Positions 47,739 through 56,798 of a DNA stretch of 64,000 bases are shown here, one piece after another. The notes beneath the pieces are model-generated. The model did no database searches. It saw only the letters and a program-made list of their open reading frames with translations, and was not told the origin of the DNA. Within the stretch, counting starts at the first letter, position 1, and every line of letters begins with the position of its first letter. The position numbers were made by a program, and so were the translations under genes. Source of the stretch: Deltaproteobacteria bacterium (GTDB lineage Bacteria > Desulfobacterota > Syntrophia > Syntrophales > UBA8958); assembly GCA_029553375.1 (NCBI GenBank), contig JAKPCH010000018.1:60616-124615 (forward strand). The letters are read 5' to 3'.

Positions 47739-50021
47739 TCAGGGCCAGATGAGGAGGCCGACGCGGTAGGCCGCGGCGCCCGCCGCGAGGGAGACGACGA
47801 GCATGAGGAGAAAGGAGGCGGCGAACCAGCGCCGGTCTTCCATCTCCCTCGCCATGACGGCGGCGGTGGCGGCGCAGGGGAGAAAGAGCATCAAGACGGT
47901 GAGAAAGGCCAGGGCGGAGGCGGGGCCGACGGCGGCGGGCATGGTCGCGGCGAGACCCTCCTTGCCCACTCCGTAGAGGATCCCGAGGGTGGCCACGGCG
48001 TTCTCCTTCGCGATCAGGCCCGTCAGGAGGGCGGTGATCATCTTCCAATCCAGACCCACGAAGGCTCCGAGAGGTTCGAGAGACCGGCCGATGACGGCCA
48101 GGAGACTCTCCTCCACGCGCCCGGAGGGCAGATAGGAGAGAAACCACACCCCGATGGAGACGGCCAGGATGACCGTCCCCGCCTTCTTCACGAAGGCCAG
48201 GGTCCGGATCCAGACGGCCGTGCCGATGGTCCGTGGGTCGGGCTTGTGGTAGAGGGGGAGTTCCATGATGAAGGGCATGGGTTCCTCCTTCTTCAGGAGG
48301 AGTTTCACCGCCATCCCTGCCAGGCCCAGGACGAGGAAATTGACGGCCACGAGGGACCAGCTGACCACGGCCGCCGCGGCGGGGAACATGAATCCGCTGA
48401 CGAGGGTCAATACCGCCAGGCGGGCCGAGCAGGGCACAAAGGGCGAAAGGAGGATGGTGAGGAGTTTTTCCCTCCGGGACTCGACGATCCGCGCCCCCAG
48501 GACGGCGGGGACGTTACAGCCCAGGCCGAGGCACAGGGGGATGACGCTCTTGCCGTGGAGCCCGATGAGGTGCATGAAGCGGTCCATCACAAAGGCCGCC
48601 CGCGCCATATAGCCCACGTCCTCCAGGACGGCCATGACGACGAAGAAGATGACCAGAACGGGCAAGAGGGTGAGGACCGAGCCCACGCCGCCGATGACGC
48701 CGTCCGTAAGGAGGCCCCTCACCCAGCCCGGCATGGTCGACAGGAGGGGTTGAGCCCAGTCCAAAAAGCGTCCCATGAGATCCTCGATCAGCCTCTGGAC
48801 GGGATAGCCGATCCGGTACGTGACGAAGAAGACGAAGGCGAAGACGGCCAGGAGGAAGGGGATGCCGAAGACAGGCCGGGTCAGGATATGATCGATCCGG
48901 TCCGTAAAGACGACCTGCCCCATCTGGAACCGTGAGACGGCGGCCCTCGTGACGGCTTCGATCCAGTCGTAGCGTCCCCCCACGACGGCATGGAGGGCGT
49001 CTTCGTGGAGGAGGAAGATGTTTCTTATGCGGCCCCACACGTCCGGCGGGAGATGCGCCTCCACCCTCGCCGCGATCTCCGGGTCCCCCTCCATCAATTT
49101 CGTCGTCAGCCATTTGGTGGGGGGGAGGTCCTTTCCCTGCCGGACCCCCAGGTGCCTCTGGAGAAGTCCCTCCACCTCCTCGAAGACGTCCCGGTGGTCC
49201 GGGGCGACGAGGGGGATCGTCGGTCGATAGGCCTCACCGCCTTCGAGGAAGGAGAGGACCCGATCGACGAGTTCCCGGATGCCCTCGTTCCTCGTCGCCG
49301 TCATGGCGACGACGGGGATGCCCAAGGCCTCGTGGAGGGAGCGGATGTTGATCCTGATGCCCCGCTTCTGGGCCACGTCGATCATGTTCACCGCGAGGAT
49401 CACGGGTTTTTGCAGGAGAAGGAGCTCCGCCAGGAGGTAGAGGCCCCGCTCCAGGGCGGCGGCACTGACGATGAGGACGATGATGTCGGGGTCCTCCGTG
49501 AGGATGAAATCCCGCGCCACCCGTTCCTCCTCGGAGAAGGCGGTCAGGCTGTAGGTCCCGGGGAGGTCCACGATGCGCAGCGTCACGGCACCGCACTCGT
49601 GGAGGCCCTCCTTCTTCTCCACCGTCTTGCCCGGCCAGTTCCCTACGTGCTGGGAGAGGCCCGTGAGGATGTTGAAGACCGTCGACTTCCCCACGTTGGG
49701 CTGACCGGCGAGGGCGACGAGAAAACGGCGCCGTTCCCTCTCTTCCGGTGGCGGCGCACAGACCGCCGCGTCTTGGGGGATGACGAGGATCTTCTCGATC
49801 TCCCCGTGCCCCAAGGCGACGCGTGTGTCCCCCACCTCGATCATGCATAGGCCCCCGGGGCTCTGGAGGACCGTGACGCGGACCCCCGGGACGATGCCAA
49901 GGGCCGCGAGACGAGCGGAGAGGTTACGACCGCCCCCGATGGAGCGGATAACACCCTCCTGTCCCTCCTTGAGCTCCGAGAGGGGTAGACCGGGAGAGGC
50001 ACTGAGGCCGTTTTCCATCAT
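47739..50021 (-). CDS. feoB: FeoA-FeoB fusion, ferrous iron transporter
   Basis: The 760-residue protein imports Fe2+ across the inner membrane. It starts with a FeoA SH3-like domain (about residues 12-80: PLSELKEGQEGVIRSIGGG, and ALGIVPGVRVTV), then the G domain (GQPNVGKSTVFN, DLPGTYSLTAF, NMID) and a long membrane part with about ten helices (CLGLGCNVPAVLGAR, FVPCSARLAVLT). FeoA and FeoB are usually separate genes. A YgjP-like metallopeptidase gene lies upstream on the same strand. No clear Fur box was seen. Confidence 0.95.
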   Translation of the reverse strand: MMENGLSASPGLPLSELKEGQEGVIRSIGGGRNLSARLAALGIVPGVRVTVLQSPGGLCMIEVGDTRVALGHGEIEKILVIPQDAAVCAPPPEERERRRFLVALAGQPNVGKSTVFNILTGLSQHVGNWPGKTVEKKEGLHECGAVTLRIVDLPGTYSLTAFSEEERVARDFILTEDPDIIVLIVSAAALERGLYLLAELLLLQKPVILAVNMIDVAQKRGIRINIRSLHEALGIPVVAMTATRNEGIRELVDRVLSFLEGGEAYRPTIPLVAPDHRDVFEEVEGLLQRHLGVRQGKDLPPTKWLTTKLMEGDPEIAARVEAHLPPDVWGRIRNIFLLHEDALHAVVGGRYDWIEAVTRAAVSRFQMGQVVFTDRIDHILTRPVFGIPFLLAVFAFVFFVTYRIGYPVQRLIEDLMGRFLDWAQPLLSTMPGWVRGLLTDGVIGGVGSVLTLLPVLVIFFVVMAVLEDVGYMARAAFVMDRFMHLIGLHGKSVIPLCLGLGCNVPAVLGARIVESRREKLLTILLSPFVPCSARLAVLTLVSGFMFPAAAAVVSWSLVAVNFLVLGLAGMAVKLLLKKEEPMPFIMELPLYHKPDPRTIGTAVWIRTLAFVKKAGTVILAVSIGVWFLSYLPSGRVEESLLAVIGRSLEPLGAFVGLDWKMITALLTGLIAKENAVATLGILYGVGKEGLAATMPAAVGPASALAFLTVLMLFLPCAATAAVMAREMEDRRWFAASFLLMLVVSLAAGAAAYRVGLLIWP

Positions 50022-50073
50022 AACTTGCCCTCATACCATGAAGGCGCCTTGATAAGTAGAGAAAAATCTGGTC

Positions 50074-50727
50074 CTATGGGAAGGGGAGGAAGGGCCCGTG
50101 GCGCCTGAGCCATTGGCGTCGCCGACGGTAATCGGGGAGGATACGGGAGACGGTGTCCCAAAACCGTCGGGAGTGATCCTTGACGGCGATATGGGCGAGT
50201 TCGTGGACGACGATGTAATCGATCACCTCGGGCGGGACCATCATGAGACGCCAAGGGAAGGCAAGACAATTCCGGGGGGAACAGGATCCCCAACGCCTGC
50301 GGGCGTCGGTGATCCTCAGGCCCTTAGGTTTCAAGCCGCTGGCGCCGCCGTAGAAGGACACGCGGCCGGGAAGGTATTCGGCCGCCCGGCGGCCGTACCA
50401 AGCGGCGGCCAGGGGCTCCAGGCGGTCCTTCATCCCGTCGGGGATGACAAAACGCCCCTCCTGGAGGGAGAAGGTGTTCCAGGGCCCTTCCGCGACGACC
50501 AGGGGATGGGGAACGCCGAGATAGGGGAGGGAGTCGGGATCACGCCCTCGCCTCAACACCCTTACCCGGTCCTCGATCCAGGATCGTCTTTCCCGAAGGA
50601 GGTCCTCGATGTGGTCGTCGGTTGCCGCCAGGGGTGCCCGAATCTCCACGGTGCCGTCGGCCAGGACCTTCAAGGCGATGGTGCGGCGCCTCAAGCGGCT
50701 CCGGACGATGTGGTAGGTGAGATCCAT
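50074..50727 (-). CDS. YgjP-type (DUF45/M48-like) zinc metallopeptidase
   Basis: The 217-residue protein has RRWGSCSPRN and the metal motif YIVVHELAHIAVKDHSRRFW of the YgjP/WLM group, with a following His-Ser region (HELAH...H..FW). The family is predicted to be a metalloprotease or phosphatase. It precedes feoB by 50 bases in the same direction. Confidence 0.85.
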   Translation of the reverse strand: MDLTYHIVRSRLRRRTIALKVLADGTVEIRAPLAATDDHIEDLLRERRSWIEDRVRVLRRGRDPDSLPYLGVPHPLVVAEGPWNTFSLQEGRFVIPDGMKDRLEPLAAAWYGRRAAEYLPGRVSFYGGASGLKPKGLRITDARRRWGSCSPRNCLAFPWRLMMVPPEVIDYIVVHELAHIAVKDHSRRFWDTVSRILPDYRRRRQWLRRHGPFLPFP

Positions 50728-50809
50728 GGGCGCCTCTCTAACCGAGAAGGTGAAAAAAGGAAAAGGAATTTTCTCTCCGGCGGCGGTCCGCGAGGAAAGG
50801 AGTTTTGAG

Positions 50810-51151
50810 ATGGAAAGGGGAGATCGTCCTTGGGGTTACTACGTAGTCCTGGCGGACGAGGAGGACCACAAGGTCAAGCGCATCGTCGTGAGACCGAACC
50901 GTCGCCTGAGCCTCCAGAGGCATCGGCGGCGGGATGAGCACTGGTTTGTCCTGGCGGGCGAGGGTGTCATTACGTTGGGGGACCGGGAGATCACCGTCGG
51001 TCCCGGCGACAGCGTGGACATCCCCCGGGGGACGGCCCACCGTATCGCCGCGGTGGGGAAGGAAGACCTCCGCTACATAGAGGTTCAGAGGGGTGATTAC
51101 TTCGGTGAAGACGACATCGAGCGCCTCGAGGACGATTACGGTCGCCTCTGA
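50810..51151 (+). CDS. Mannose-6-phosphate isomerase type II-like cupin
   Basis: The 113-residue protein is a single cupin domain: MERGDRPWGYYVVLADEE, HWFVLAGEGVITLGD, and PGDSVDIPRGTAHRI. It resembles the C-terminal isomerase domain of AlgA/ManC without the nucleotidyltransferase. ATG 50810 is six bases after AAAGGAG; the frame is open further upstream but that lies in the divergent promoter region. Confidence 0.85.
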   Translation: MERGDRPWGYYVVLADEEDHKVKRIVVRPNRRLSLQRHRRRDEHWFVLAGEGVITLGDREITVGPGDSVDIPRGTAHRIAAVGKEDLRYIEVQRGDYFGEDDIERLEDDYGRL

Positions 51152-51191
51152 GGGTTTTGCGGGCTCCGGAAAGGGGAGGGAGGCCCGGGAT

Positions 51192-52025
51192 CTAAAGCTC
51201 GAAGGAGAAACTGTTACTGACGCCGACGCATTGCAGGGAGGAACCCCTCTGGCTGGCTATCTCGCGGCACCGCTGTAGGATCTCCTCCACCCCCTGATCC
51301 GTTCTTTCCTGGTTGTGGTGGAAGAGGCCGAGGGTCTTCACCCCCGCCTCCAGGGAGAGACGGAGGGCGTCGGTGAAGGTGGAGTGCCCCCAGGTCTTTT
51401 TGTAGTCCTCGTCGGTGAACTCCGTGTCGTGGATAAGGAGGTCGGCCCCACGGGCGAAATCGCGGTAGGCCGCGAAATCCATGCCGCCGGGGTGGATGTA
51501 GGAGAGCTCGTTGTCCGTGAGAAAGACGAAGCTCTTGCCGTCTTCCTCGAACCGGTAACCCACCCCCTGATTGGGGTGGCTAAGGGGTATGGACGAGACC
51601 TTGAGGGATTTCAAGGTAAAATCTTCACTACAGGCCTGGTGGTAATCGATGTTGCAGTGGATCTCCTCGTAGGCCACGGGGAAGTGGGGGGGGGCCATGA
51701 CGTTGGAGATCATCTCCTTGACGGTGGCCTGGGCGTAGGAACAGCCGTACATGTTGATGTTGACCGAACTGAGGTAGATAGGTTTGAAGAAGGGAAAACC
51801 GATGAGATGATCCCAGTGGCCGTGGGTGAAAAACATGGTGAAGTCGCGCCTTCCTTCCTTCAGGAGGGCGTTGCCAAGGCGGCGTATCCCCGATCCGGCG
51901 TCGATGATGATGATGTCGTCGTCCTTGGTCCGGACCTCGACACAAGTCGTGTCCCCGCCGTATTTCAGGTATTCATCCCCTGAGACGGGTATGGAACCGC
52001 GGGCGCCCCAGCATCGTATGATCAT
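51192..52025 (-). CDS. MBL-fold metallo-hydrolase, paralogue of the 41791 gene
   Basis: The 277-residue protein starts MIIRCWGARGSIPVSG and has TCVEVRTKDDDIIIIDAGSG, THGHWDHLIGFPFF (metal ligands) and a C-terminal FHHNQERTD, a layout matching the gene at 41791 but without its N-terminal insert. The subgroup includes phosphodiesterases; the substrate is unknown. A putative TTGACA-type promoter lies upstream at 52061-52090 on the minus strand. Confidence 0.85.
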   Translation of the reverse strand: MIIRCWGARGSIPVSGDEYLKYGGDTTCVEVRTKDDDIIIIDAGSGIRRLGNALLKEGRRDFTMFFTHGHWDHLIGFPFFKPIYLSSVNINMYGCSYAQATVKEMISNVMAPPHFPVAYEEIHCNIDYHQACSEDFTLKSLKVSSIPLSHPNQGVGYRFEEDGKSFVFLTDNELSYIHPGGMDFAAYRDFARGADLLIHDTEFTDEDYKKTWGHSTFTDALRLSLEAGVKTLGLFHHNQERTDQGVEEILQRCREIASQRGSSLQCVGVSNSFSFEL

Positions 52026-52060
52026 GAGCGGACCTTCTGAGTTATGAACTATTTTTTAGC

Positions 52061-52090
52061 AACTTACAGATGGATCGAGATGTTTGTCAA
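52061..52090 (-). promoter_or_regulatory. Possible promoter for the MBL gene at 51192
   Basis: TTGACA (52090-52085), 18 bases, then TAAGTT (52066-52061). The -35 is perfect and the -10 is weak. The region is AT-rich compared with its surroundings. Confidence 0.35.
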
Positions 52091-52214
52091 GAAATAAGAT
52101 GGGCAGATGTATTCTGGACGGCAGATATCCCTTTACCCCCGACGCGGGCCCTGTTACATAGGCAGACGCCGGAGACGGAGACCATCATATCCTTAAATTG
52201 AGGAGGAGAGTGTC

Positions 52215-53039
52215 ATGGACTGGGGGATGAAAAATCGCATGTCTCACCTTATTCAAGCCGATGGGCGCTGTTTCTTCCTGCCCATCGATCACGGCTACTT
52301 CCAGGGGCCGACGTCCTGTCTGGAGAAACCTGGCGAGACCATCCGCCCCCTTCTCCCGTACTGCGACGCCCTGTTCGTCACCCGGGGGGTCTTGAGGGCG
52401 GCTGTCCCTCCGGAGAACACGAAACCCATCATCCTCCGTGTCTCGGGGGGGACGAGCGTCGTCGGGGGCGACTTGGCAAACGAGGGCTTGACGACCTCCA
52501 TAGAGGAGATCGTCCGTCTCAACGCCGCCGCCGTGGGGGTGTCCATCTTCGTCGGCAGCGACTACGAGCGGCAGAGCCTCCTCAACCTCGCCGAGATGGT
52601 CAACATGTGCGAGGATTTCGGGATCCCCGTCATGGCCGTCACCGCCGTGGGCAAGGAGCTGGAGAAGAGGGACGCCCGTTACCTGGCCCTGGCCTCGCGC
52701 ATCGCCGCCGAGTTGGGGGCCCGGGTCGTGAAGACCTATTGGTGCCCCGATTTCGGGAAGGTCGTGGAAGGCTGCCCCGTGCCCGTGGTGATGGCGGGGG
52801 GGCCGAAATGCGAGACGGAGCGGGAGGTGATGGAATTCGTCTATGACGGCATGATGAACGGGGCGGCGGGGCTGAACCTCGGCCGGAACGTCTGGCAGAA
52901 CCCTCATCCCGTGGCCATGATGAGGGCCCTGCGGGCGATCATCCACGAAAACGCCACGGTTGGGACGGCCATGGAGATCTTCAAGGAGGTGCGGGAGGCG
53001 GAGCAAAAGGGGCGGAAGGTCAGGAAGAGAAAGGGGTAA
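52215..53039 (+). CDS. LsrF/DhnA-like class I aldolase
   Basis: The 274-residue protein belongs to the class I (Schiff-base) aldolase family with LsrF and DhnA: it has FFLPIDHGYFQGP, ARVVKTYWC (Lys that would form the Schiff base), and LNLGRNVWQ near the phosphate site. The start follows GGAGGAG. It starts a three-gene operon with a zinc alcohol dehydrogenase and a class II aldolase. The sugar phosphate is not known. Confidence 0.85.
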   Translation: MDWGMKNRMSHLIQADGRCFFLPIDHGYFQGPTSCLEKPGETIRPLLPYCDALFVTRGVLRAAVPPENTKPIILRVSGGTSVVGGDLANEGLTTSIEEIVRLNAAAVGVSIFVGSDYERQSLLNLAEMVNMCEDFGIPVMAVTAVGKELEKRDARYLALASRIAAELGARVVKTYWCPDFGKVVEGCPVPVVMAGGPKCETEREVMEFVYDGMMNGAAGLNLGRNVWQNPHPVAMMRALRAIIHENATVGTAMEIFKEVREAEQKGRKVRKRKG

Positions 53040-53043
53040 GGGC

Positions 53044-54081
53044 GTGCGCGTCGCCGTCTACTACCATAACGAGGATGTCCGGGTCGAGGAGCGGCCGGTG
53101 CCCGCCATCGGCCCCGGGGAGATGCTCGTCCGGGTCATGGCCAGCGGCATCTGCGGCAGCGACGTCATGGAATGGTACCGCCGCCGGAAGGCCCCCGTCG
53201 TCCTGGGTCACGAGATCGCCGGCGACGTCGTCGAGGTCGGCGCAGGCGTTGAGGCGTACAGGGAGGGACAGCGGGTCTTCGTCTCCCACCACATCCCCTG
53301 CAACACCTGCCGCCTCTGTCTTCGGGGATGCCATACGGCCTGCGAGACTCTCCATACGACCAACTACGACCCGGGAGGATTTGCCGAGTATCTCCGGGTT
53401 CCGGCCCTGAACGTGGACCGTGGGGTCTTCCCCCTGCCGGAGGGGATGTCCTACGAGGAGGGGGTCTTCATCGAGCCCCTCGCCTGTGTGGTCCGGGGAC
53501 AGCGTCTGGCCGGATTCCAACCCGGATGGTCCGTCCTCGTCCTGGGCAGCGGTATCTCGGGCATGCTCCACATCCTCCTGGCCCGCGCCCAGGGGGCGGG
53601 GCTGATCATGGCGACGGACGTCAACCCCTTTCGCCTCTCCCTCGCCGAGGGCCTGGGGGGGGCCGTGGTCAGGGCCGCCGGGGGAGATACGGCCGCCTGG
53701 GTCCGGGAGGTGAACGGGGGGCGCCTGGCCGATCTGGTCGTCGTCTGTGCCGGGGTCCTATCGGCCTTCGAGGAGGCCCTCCGCTGTGTGGAAAGGGGGG
53801 GCGTGGTCCTGTGTTTCGCCACTACGGGGCCCGATGAGAAACTCTCGGTGCCGTTGAACGAGTTTTGGCGCAACGAGATCAAGCTCATGCCGTCTTACGG
53901 CAACGCCCCCCTCGACGCCGTGGTGGCCATGGATCTCATCCGCCACCGCCGTGTCGATGTCCTGCCCCTCATCACCCACCGCCTGCCCCTGGAAAGGATC
54001 CAGGAAGGGTTCCGCCTCGTCGCCGGGGGCGGTCCCTCCCTCAAGGTGGTCATCGAGCCTCACGGCAGACCGGATTCGTGA
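53044..54081 (+). CDS. Zinc-dependent alcohol dehydrogenase (MDR family)
   Basis: The 345-residue protein has the catalytic-zinc site GHEIAGDVVEVG with its Cys in ASGICGSDV, a structural-zinc Cys cluster (PCNTCRLCLRGCHTAC), and an NAD-binding VLVLGSGISGMLHI. I use GTG 53044, after AAGGGGTAAGGG; the longer frame reading back into the aldolase is unlikely. It ends in a GTGA overlap with the next gene. Confidence 0.9.
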   Translation: MRVAVYYHNEDVRVEERPVPAIGPGEMLVRVMASGICGSDVMEWYRRRKAPVVLGHEIAGDVVEVGAGVEAYREGQRVFVSHHIPCNTCRLCLRGCHTACETLHTTNYDPGGFAEYLRVPALNVDRGVFPLPEGMSYEEGVFIEPLACVVRGQRLAGFQPGWSVLVLGSGISGMLHILLARAQGAGLIMATDVNPFRLSLAEGLGGAVVRAAGGDTAAWVREVNGGRLADLVVVCAGVLSAFEEALRCVERGGVVLCFATTGPDEKLSVPLNEFWRNEIKLMPSYGNAPLDAVVAMDLIRHRRVDVLPLITHRLPLERIQEGFRLVAGGGPSLKVVIEPHGRPDS

Positions 54082-55274
54082 CGGACCAGCGGGAAAAGAT
54101 CGCGGCGGACTTCCACAGATGGGAGGAAAAGCTCCTCCACCGCCCCCGCCCCGAGGCCAGGGCCCTGACCATGGCCGTCCGGACGGCCGAGGGGGCCCTG
54201 GTGTGGAACGACGACGATCCCGGTCCGAGGGAGTTGTTGGCGCCCCTTTTGGAACGCTTAGGGAGACGGACCGTCCTCTTCGCCCGGGGGGCGGAACCTT
54301 ACGGGTCCGTCATGGGGGCCCTGACGGCGGGGGGGGAGGCGGAGATCCATCCGCGGGATTTCGAGACCCGCATCTTCCTGATGGACCTGCCCGTCGTCAG
54401 GGAGCTTTCCGTCGCTTCCCTCGTGGGCGCCCTCCGTAGGCGCAGGGCGGTCCTCGTCCCCCCGGCGGGCGTCGTCGTCGCCGTGAAGGGGGACGTCACC
54501 CTGGCCTCCGTCCTTTACAGCGCCGTCTGTTTCGCCTGTTACGTGAAGTTCCTCGGTGATCTCCTCGCGGGCGGACCCTGGGGCCCCCTGTGGGAGAGGG
54601 CCCTGGGGGAGGTCTTGTCCTTTCTGGAGCGACGGAGTGATGACGATTCCGGTCCCTTGGCCATGGGGCCCTTCACGAAGGCCGACACGGCCGTGGGGGC
54701 GGTCATCGAGGCGGGACGCCGGGTGGTGGAGGAAGGGCTCGTCAACGCCAGTTTCGGCAACGTCTCCTACCGTCTGGGCGGGAGGATCTACATCAGCGGG
54801 AGGGCCGCGCCCTTGGACGAGCTGGAAGGGAGGGTCGTGGCCGTGGACATCGCCCAAACGGAAGAAGAGGCGCCAGGGGCCTCGACGGAGTACCCCACCC
54901 ATCGGGGGATCGTCTCGTCCGGCCCCTACCGGGCCGTCCTCCACGGGCACCCGCCTTTTGCCGTGACCCTGTCCATGGAGTGCCCCGAACGCCCGGGGTG
55001 CCCCGCCCGGGATGACTGCGGCCGCTTCTGCCCCGTCCGCCGGGAGGTCGTGGGGTTTCCCGTCGTGTCAGGGGATGCGGGCGGGGGCCCGACGGGCCTG
55101 TCCCGCACCGTCCCGCCGGCGATGGACGAACGGGGAGGGGTGATCGTTTACGGCCACGGCGTCTTCACGGCGGGACGCGACGATTTCCGCGGGGCCCTGG
55201 AGATCTTAAGGAGGATCGAGGACAGGAGTCGGGAGACCCTCTTCGGGACCCTGAGGAGGAGGGGAATCCTTTAG
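54078..55274 (+). CDS. Class II aldolase/adducin protein with an unassigned N-terminal domain
   Basis: The 398-residue protein has a C-terminal domain of about 200 residues of the class II aldolase/adducin fold, with metal-type His in AVLHGHPPFAVTL and VYGHGVF, and SFGNVSYRLGGRIYISG. The first 190 residues are not recognised; a hydrophobic VLYSAVCFACYVKF lies near residue 145. It starts at GTG 54078, four bases overlapping the alcohol dehydrogenase stop. Together the operon suggests cleavage of a sugar phosphate to an aldehyde that the dehydrogenase handles. Confidence 0.8.
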   Translation: MTDQREKIAADFHRWEEKLLHRPRPEARALTMAVRTAEGALVWNDDDPGPRELLAPLLERLGRRTVLFARGAEPYGSVMGALTAGGEAEIHPRDFETRIFLMDLPVVRELSVASLVGALRRRRAVLVPPAGVVVAVKGDVTLASVLYSAVCFACYVKFLGDLLAGGPWGPLWERALGEVLSFLERRSDDDSGPLAMGPFTKADTAVGAVIEAGRRVVEEGLVNASFGNVSYRLGGRIYISGRAAPLDELEGRVVAVDIAQTEEEAPGASTEYPTHRGIVSSGPYRAVLHGHPPFAVTLSMECPERPGCPARDDCGRFCPVRREVVGFPVVSGDAGGGPTGLSRTVPPAMDERGGVIVYGHGVFTAGRDDFRGALEILRRIEDRSRETLFGTLRRRGIL

Positions 55275-55283
55275 TGGTCCTCG

Positions 55284-55739
55284 TCAGAAGATACCGGCGG
55301 CCAGGCCGCCCGCCAGGACGCCCCCCATCTCCCGGCAACGGGCCAGGATCTCTTCCGTGAGGCGGCCCTTGGCGATGATGGGGGGATGGACGGTCTTGAA
55401 CTTGTAGCCCAAGGCGATGCGTTCGATGGCCTTCAGGGCTCCTGTGCCGTCGTTCCCGGCGCTGATGAAGACGGCGAAGGGTTTTCTGAAGACCTTGCCC
55501 TGGGCGCCGTAGAAGGTCCGGTCGAAGAAGTCCTTCACCAGACCCGCCATGTACCCGAAATTCTCCGGGCTGCCGACGGCGAGACCATCCGCCGTCAGCA
55601 GGTCGTCCAGGGTGGCCTCCTGGGCCTTCTTGACGACGACGACGGTATCCTCGATGGCCGCGGCGCCGGCGGCGACCTCTTTGGCCATCCTTTCCGTGTT
55701 ACCCGTCTGCGAGGAATAGACGATCAGGATCTTCGCCAT
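55284..55739 (-). CDS. Flavodoxin-like protein
   Basis: The 151-residue protein starts MAKILIVYSSQTGNTERMAKE, the FMN phosphate loop (SSQTGNTE), and has GSPENFGYMAGLVKDFFD. Flavodoxins carry electrons to anaerobic enzymes. The start ATG 55739 follows GGGAAGGGGAG; the ATG six codons upstream overlaps the site. It converges with the aldolase operon. Confidence 0.9.
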   Translation of the reverse strand: MAKILIVYSSQTGNTERMAKEVAAGAAAIEDTVVVVKKAQEATLDDLLTADGLAVGSPENFGYMAGLVKDFFDRTFYGAQGKVFRKPFAVFISAGNDGTGALKAIERIALGYKFKTVHPPIIAKGRLTEEILARCREMGGVLAGGLAAGIF

Positions 55740-55850
55740 CGCGCTCCCCTTCCCCATAAAATGGTTGTGATGAGAGGGATTGTCTTCTACAATAACAATA
55801 CGGACTCGTCAACCCGCCGTCGCACGAGGGGGGGCGAGAGGGGGTGTAGC

Positions 55851-56312
55851 GTGAAGAGGGTCTTGATCTTACTGTGTCTGCTTCTCCTGCCTCTAACGGG
55901 CCGGGCCGAGGGGGACGAGAAATCGTGGCGCTTTGTCGGTTTCACCCGTTACCGAGACGCCATGTACGTCGACATGACCAGGGTGACGGAGGGAAAGGAC
56001 CGGACGCTCACGGTCTGGACGAGGGTCAAACCGGCCCCCAAGAGTATCTTGAGAAACCGTCTGCAGGGAGAGTTCAAGAAGGCCCGCCGCTCCGTAAAGG
56101 AGCTCGCCTCCGTGGAGCAGCAGAAGGAGCTCGACTGTCGACGTGAGCGTATCCGCCACCTGAGGACCGTCTATCGCGACCGAGAGGGTCGGGTCCTCAT
56201 CGACAGGAAGAGCCCCGCGTCCCTATGGCAGCTCGTCGGCCCCGCGGGTCTGTGGCGTTCCCTGAGCGACAACGTCTGTCCCGCGGCGGCTGGTAAGGCG
56301 GGTCCTACTTGA
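55851..56312 (+). CDS. Secreted small protein, surface-adhesin E (PF16747)-like
   Basis: The 153-residue protein has an N-terminal signal peptide (VLILLCLLLLPLTGRAEG) and, from memory, resembles the surface-adhesin protein E family (WRFVGFTRYRDAMYVD; LTVWTRVKP). It contains two Cys (RRERI near ELDCR, and DNVC), likely a disulphide. Start GTG 55851 follows GGGGG. The 3' end overlaps the convergent gene by eight bases. Secretion is clear; adhesion function is not. Confidence 0.7.
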   Translation: MKRVLILLCLLLLPLTGRAEGDEKSWRFVGFTRYRDAMYVDMTRVTEGKDRTLTVWTRVKPAPKSILRNRLQGEFKKARRSVKELASVEQQKELDCRRERIRHLRTVYRDREGRVLIDRKSPASLWQLVGPAGLWRSLSDNVCPAAAGKAGPT

Positions 56313-56679
56313 GGATGATCCTGCCTTCGGACAGGGGCGCGTTGGGCACCACGATCCGGGACTGCTCCTGGCGTTGCATCGCCTCGGCCTCGGCGACCAT
56401 CCGGGCGATGAACTCGTTCATCGTCTCGGGGAATTTGTCCGCCGCCTGCTGAAGATTGCGGGCCTCGATGGGGAACTGTATCGGCAACGCACCGTGGGGG
56501 GTCATGATCCTCGTCTGACCGAAAAAGAGGATCTTGCGGCCCTTGTCGATCTCCCCGTTGGCCTTGACGGGGGTAAGCTGGCGGATGCTCGCCACCTTCA
56601 GGTCCGTGAACACCTCTTCCCGGTAGAGGTTCTGCAGATCGATCCGGACCTGAAGCTGGGGGGTTTCTTCTGTCGGCAT
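56305..56679 (-). CDS. Conserved cytoplasmic hypothetical protein, 124 residues
   Basis: The 124-residue protein has no signal peptide or membrane segment. The N-terminus reads QVRIDLQNLYREEVFTDLKV, followed by IRQLTPVK and FFGQTRIMTPHGALPIQFP, with a helical, Glu/Gln-rich tail. I do not recognise a family and cannot assign a function. The start ATG has GGAGGG upstream. It diverges from the PEP carboxykinase-like gene 120 bases away. Confidence 0.75.
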   Translation of the reverse strand: MPTEETPQLQVRIDLQNLYREEVFTDLKVASIRQLTPVKANGEIDKGRKILFFGQTRIMTPHGALPIQFPIEARNLQQAADKFPETMNEFIARMVAEAEAMQRQEQSRIVVPNAPLSEGRIILK

Positions 56680-56798
56680 GGAGGCCCTCCTGATAGAGAA
56701 TGGTTTGCCCTATCACACCCCGCGGGTAAAATCATCCCCTTTCGGCGGGTGATGGTTTTTGGTCCGGGACATTTGGATAAAGGGAGAAAAAGGGAACC

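Noticed and set aside
50022-50073. Fur box upstream of feoB
   Set aside because: No 19-base GATAATGAT-type palindrome; the gene is probably in an operon with the YgjP-like gene.
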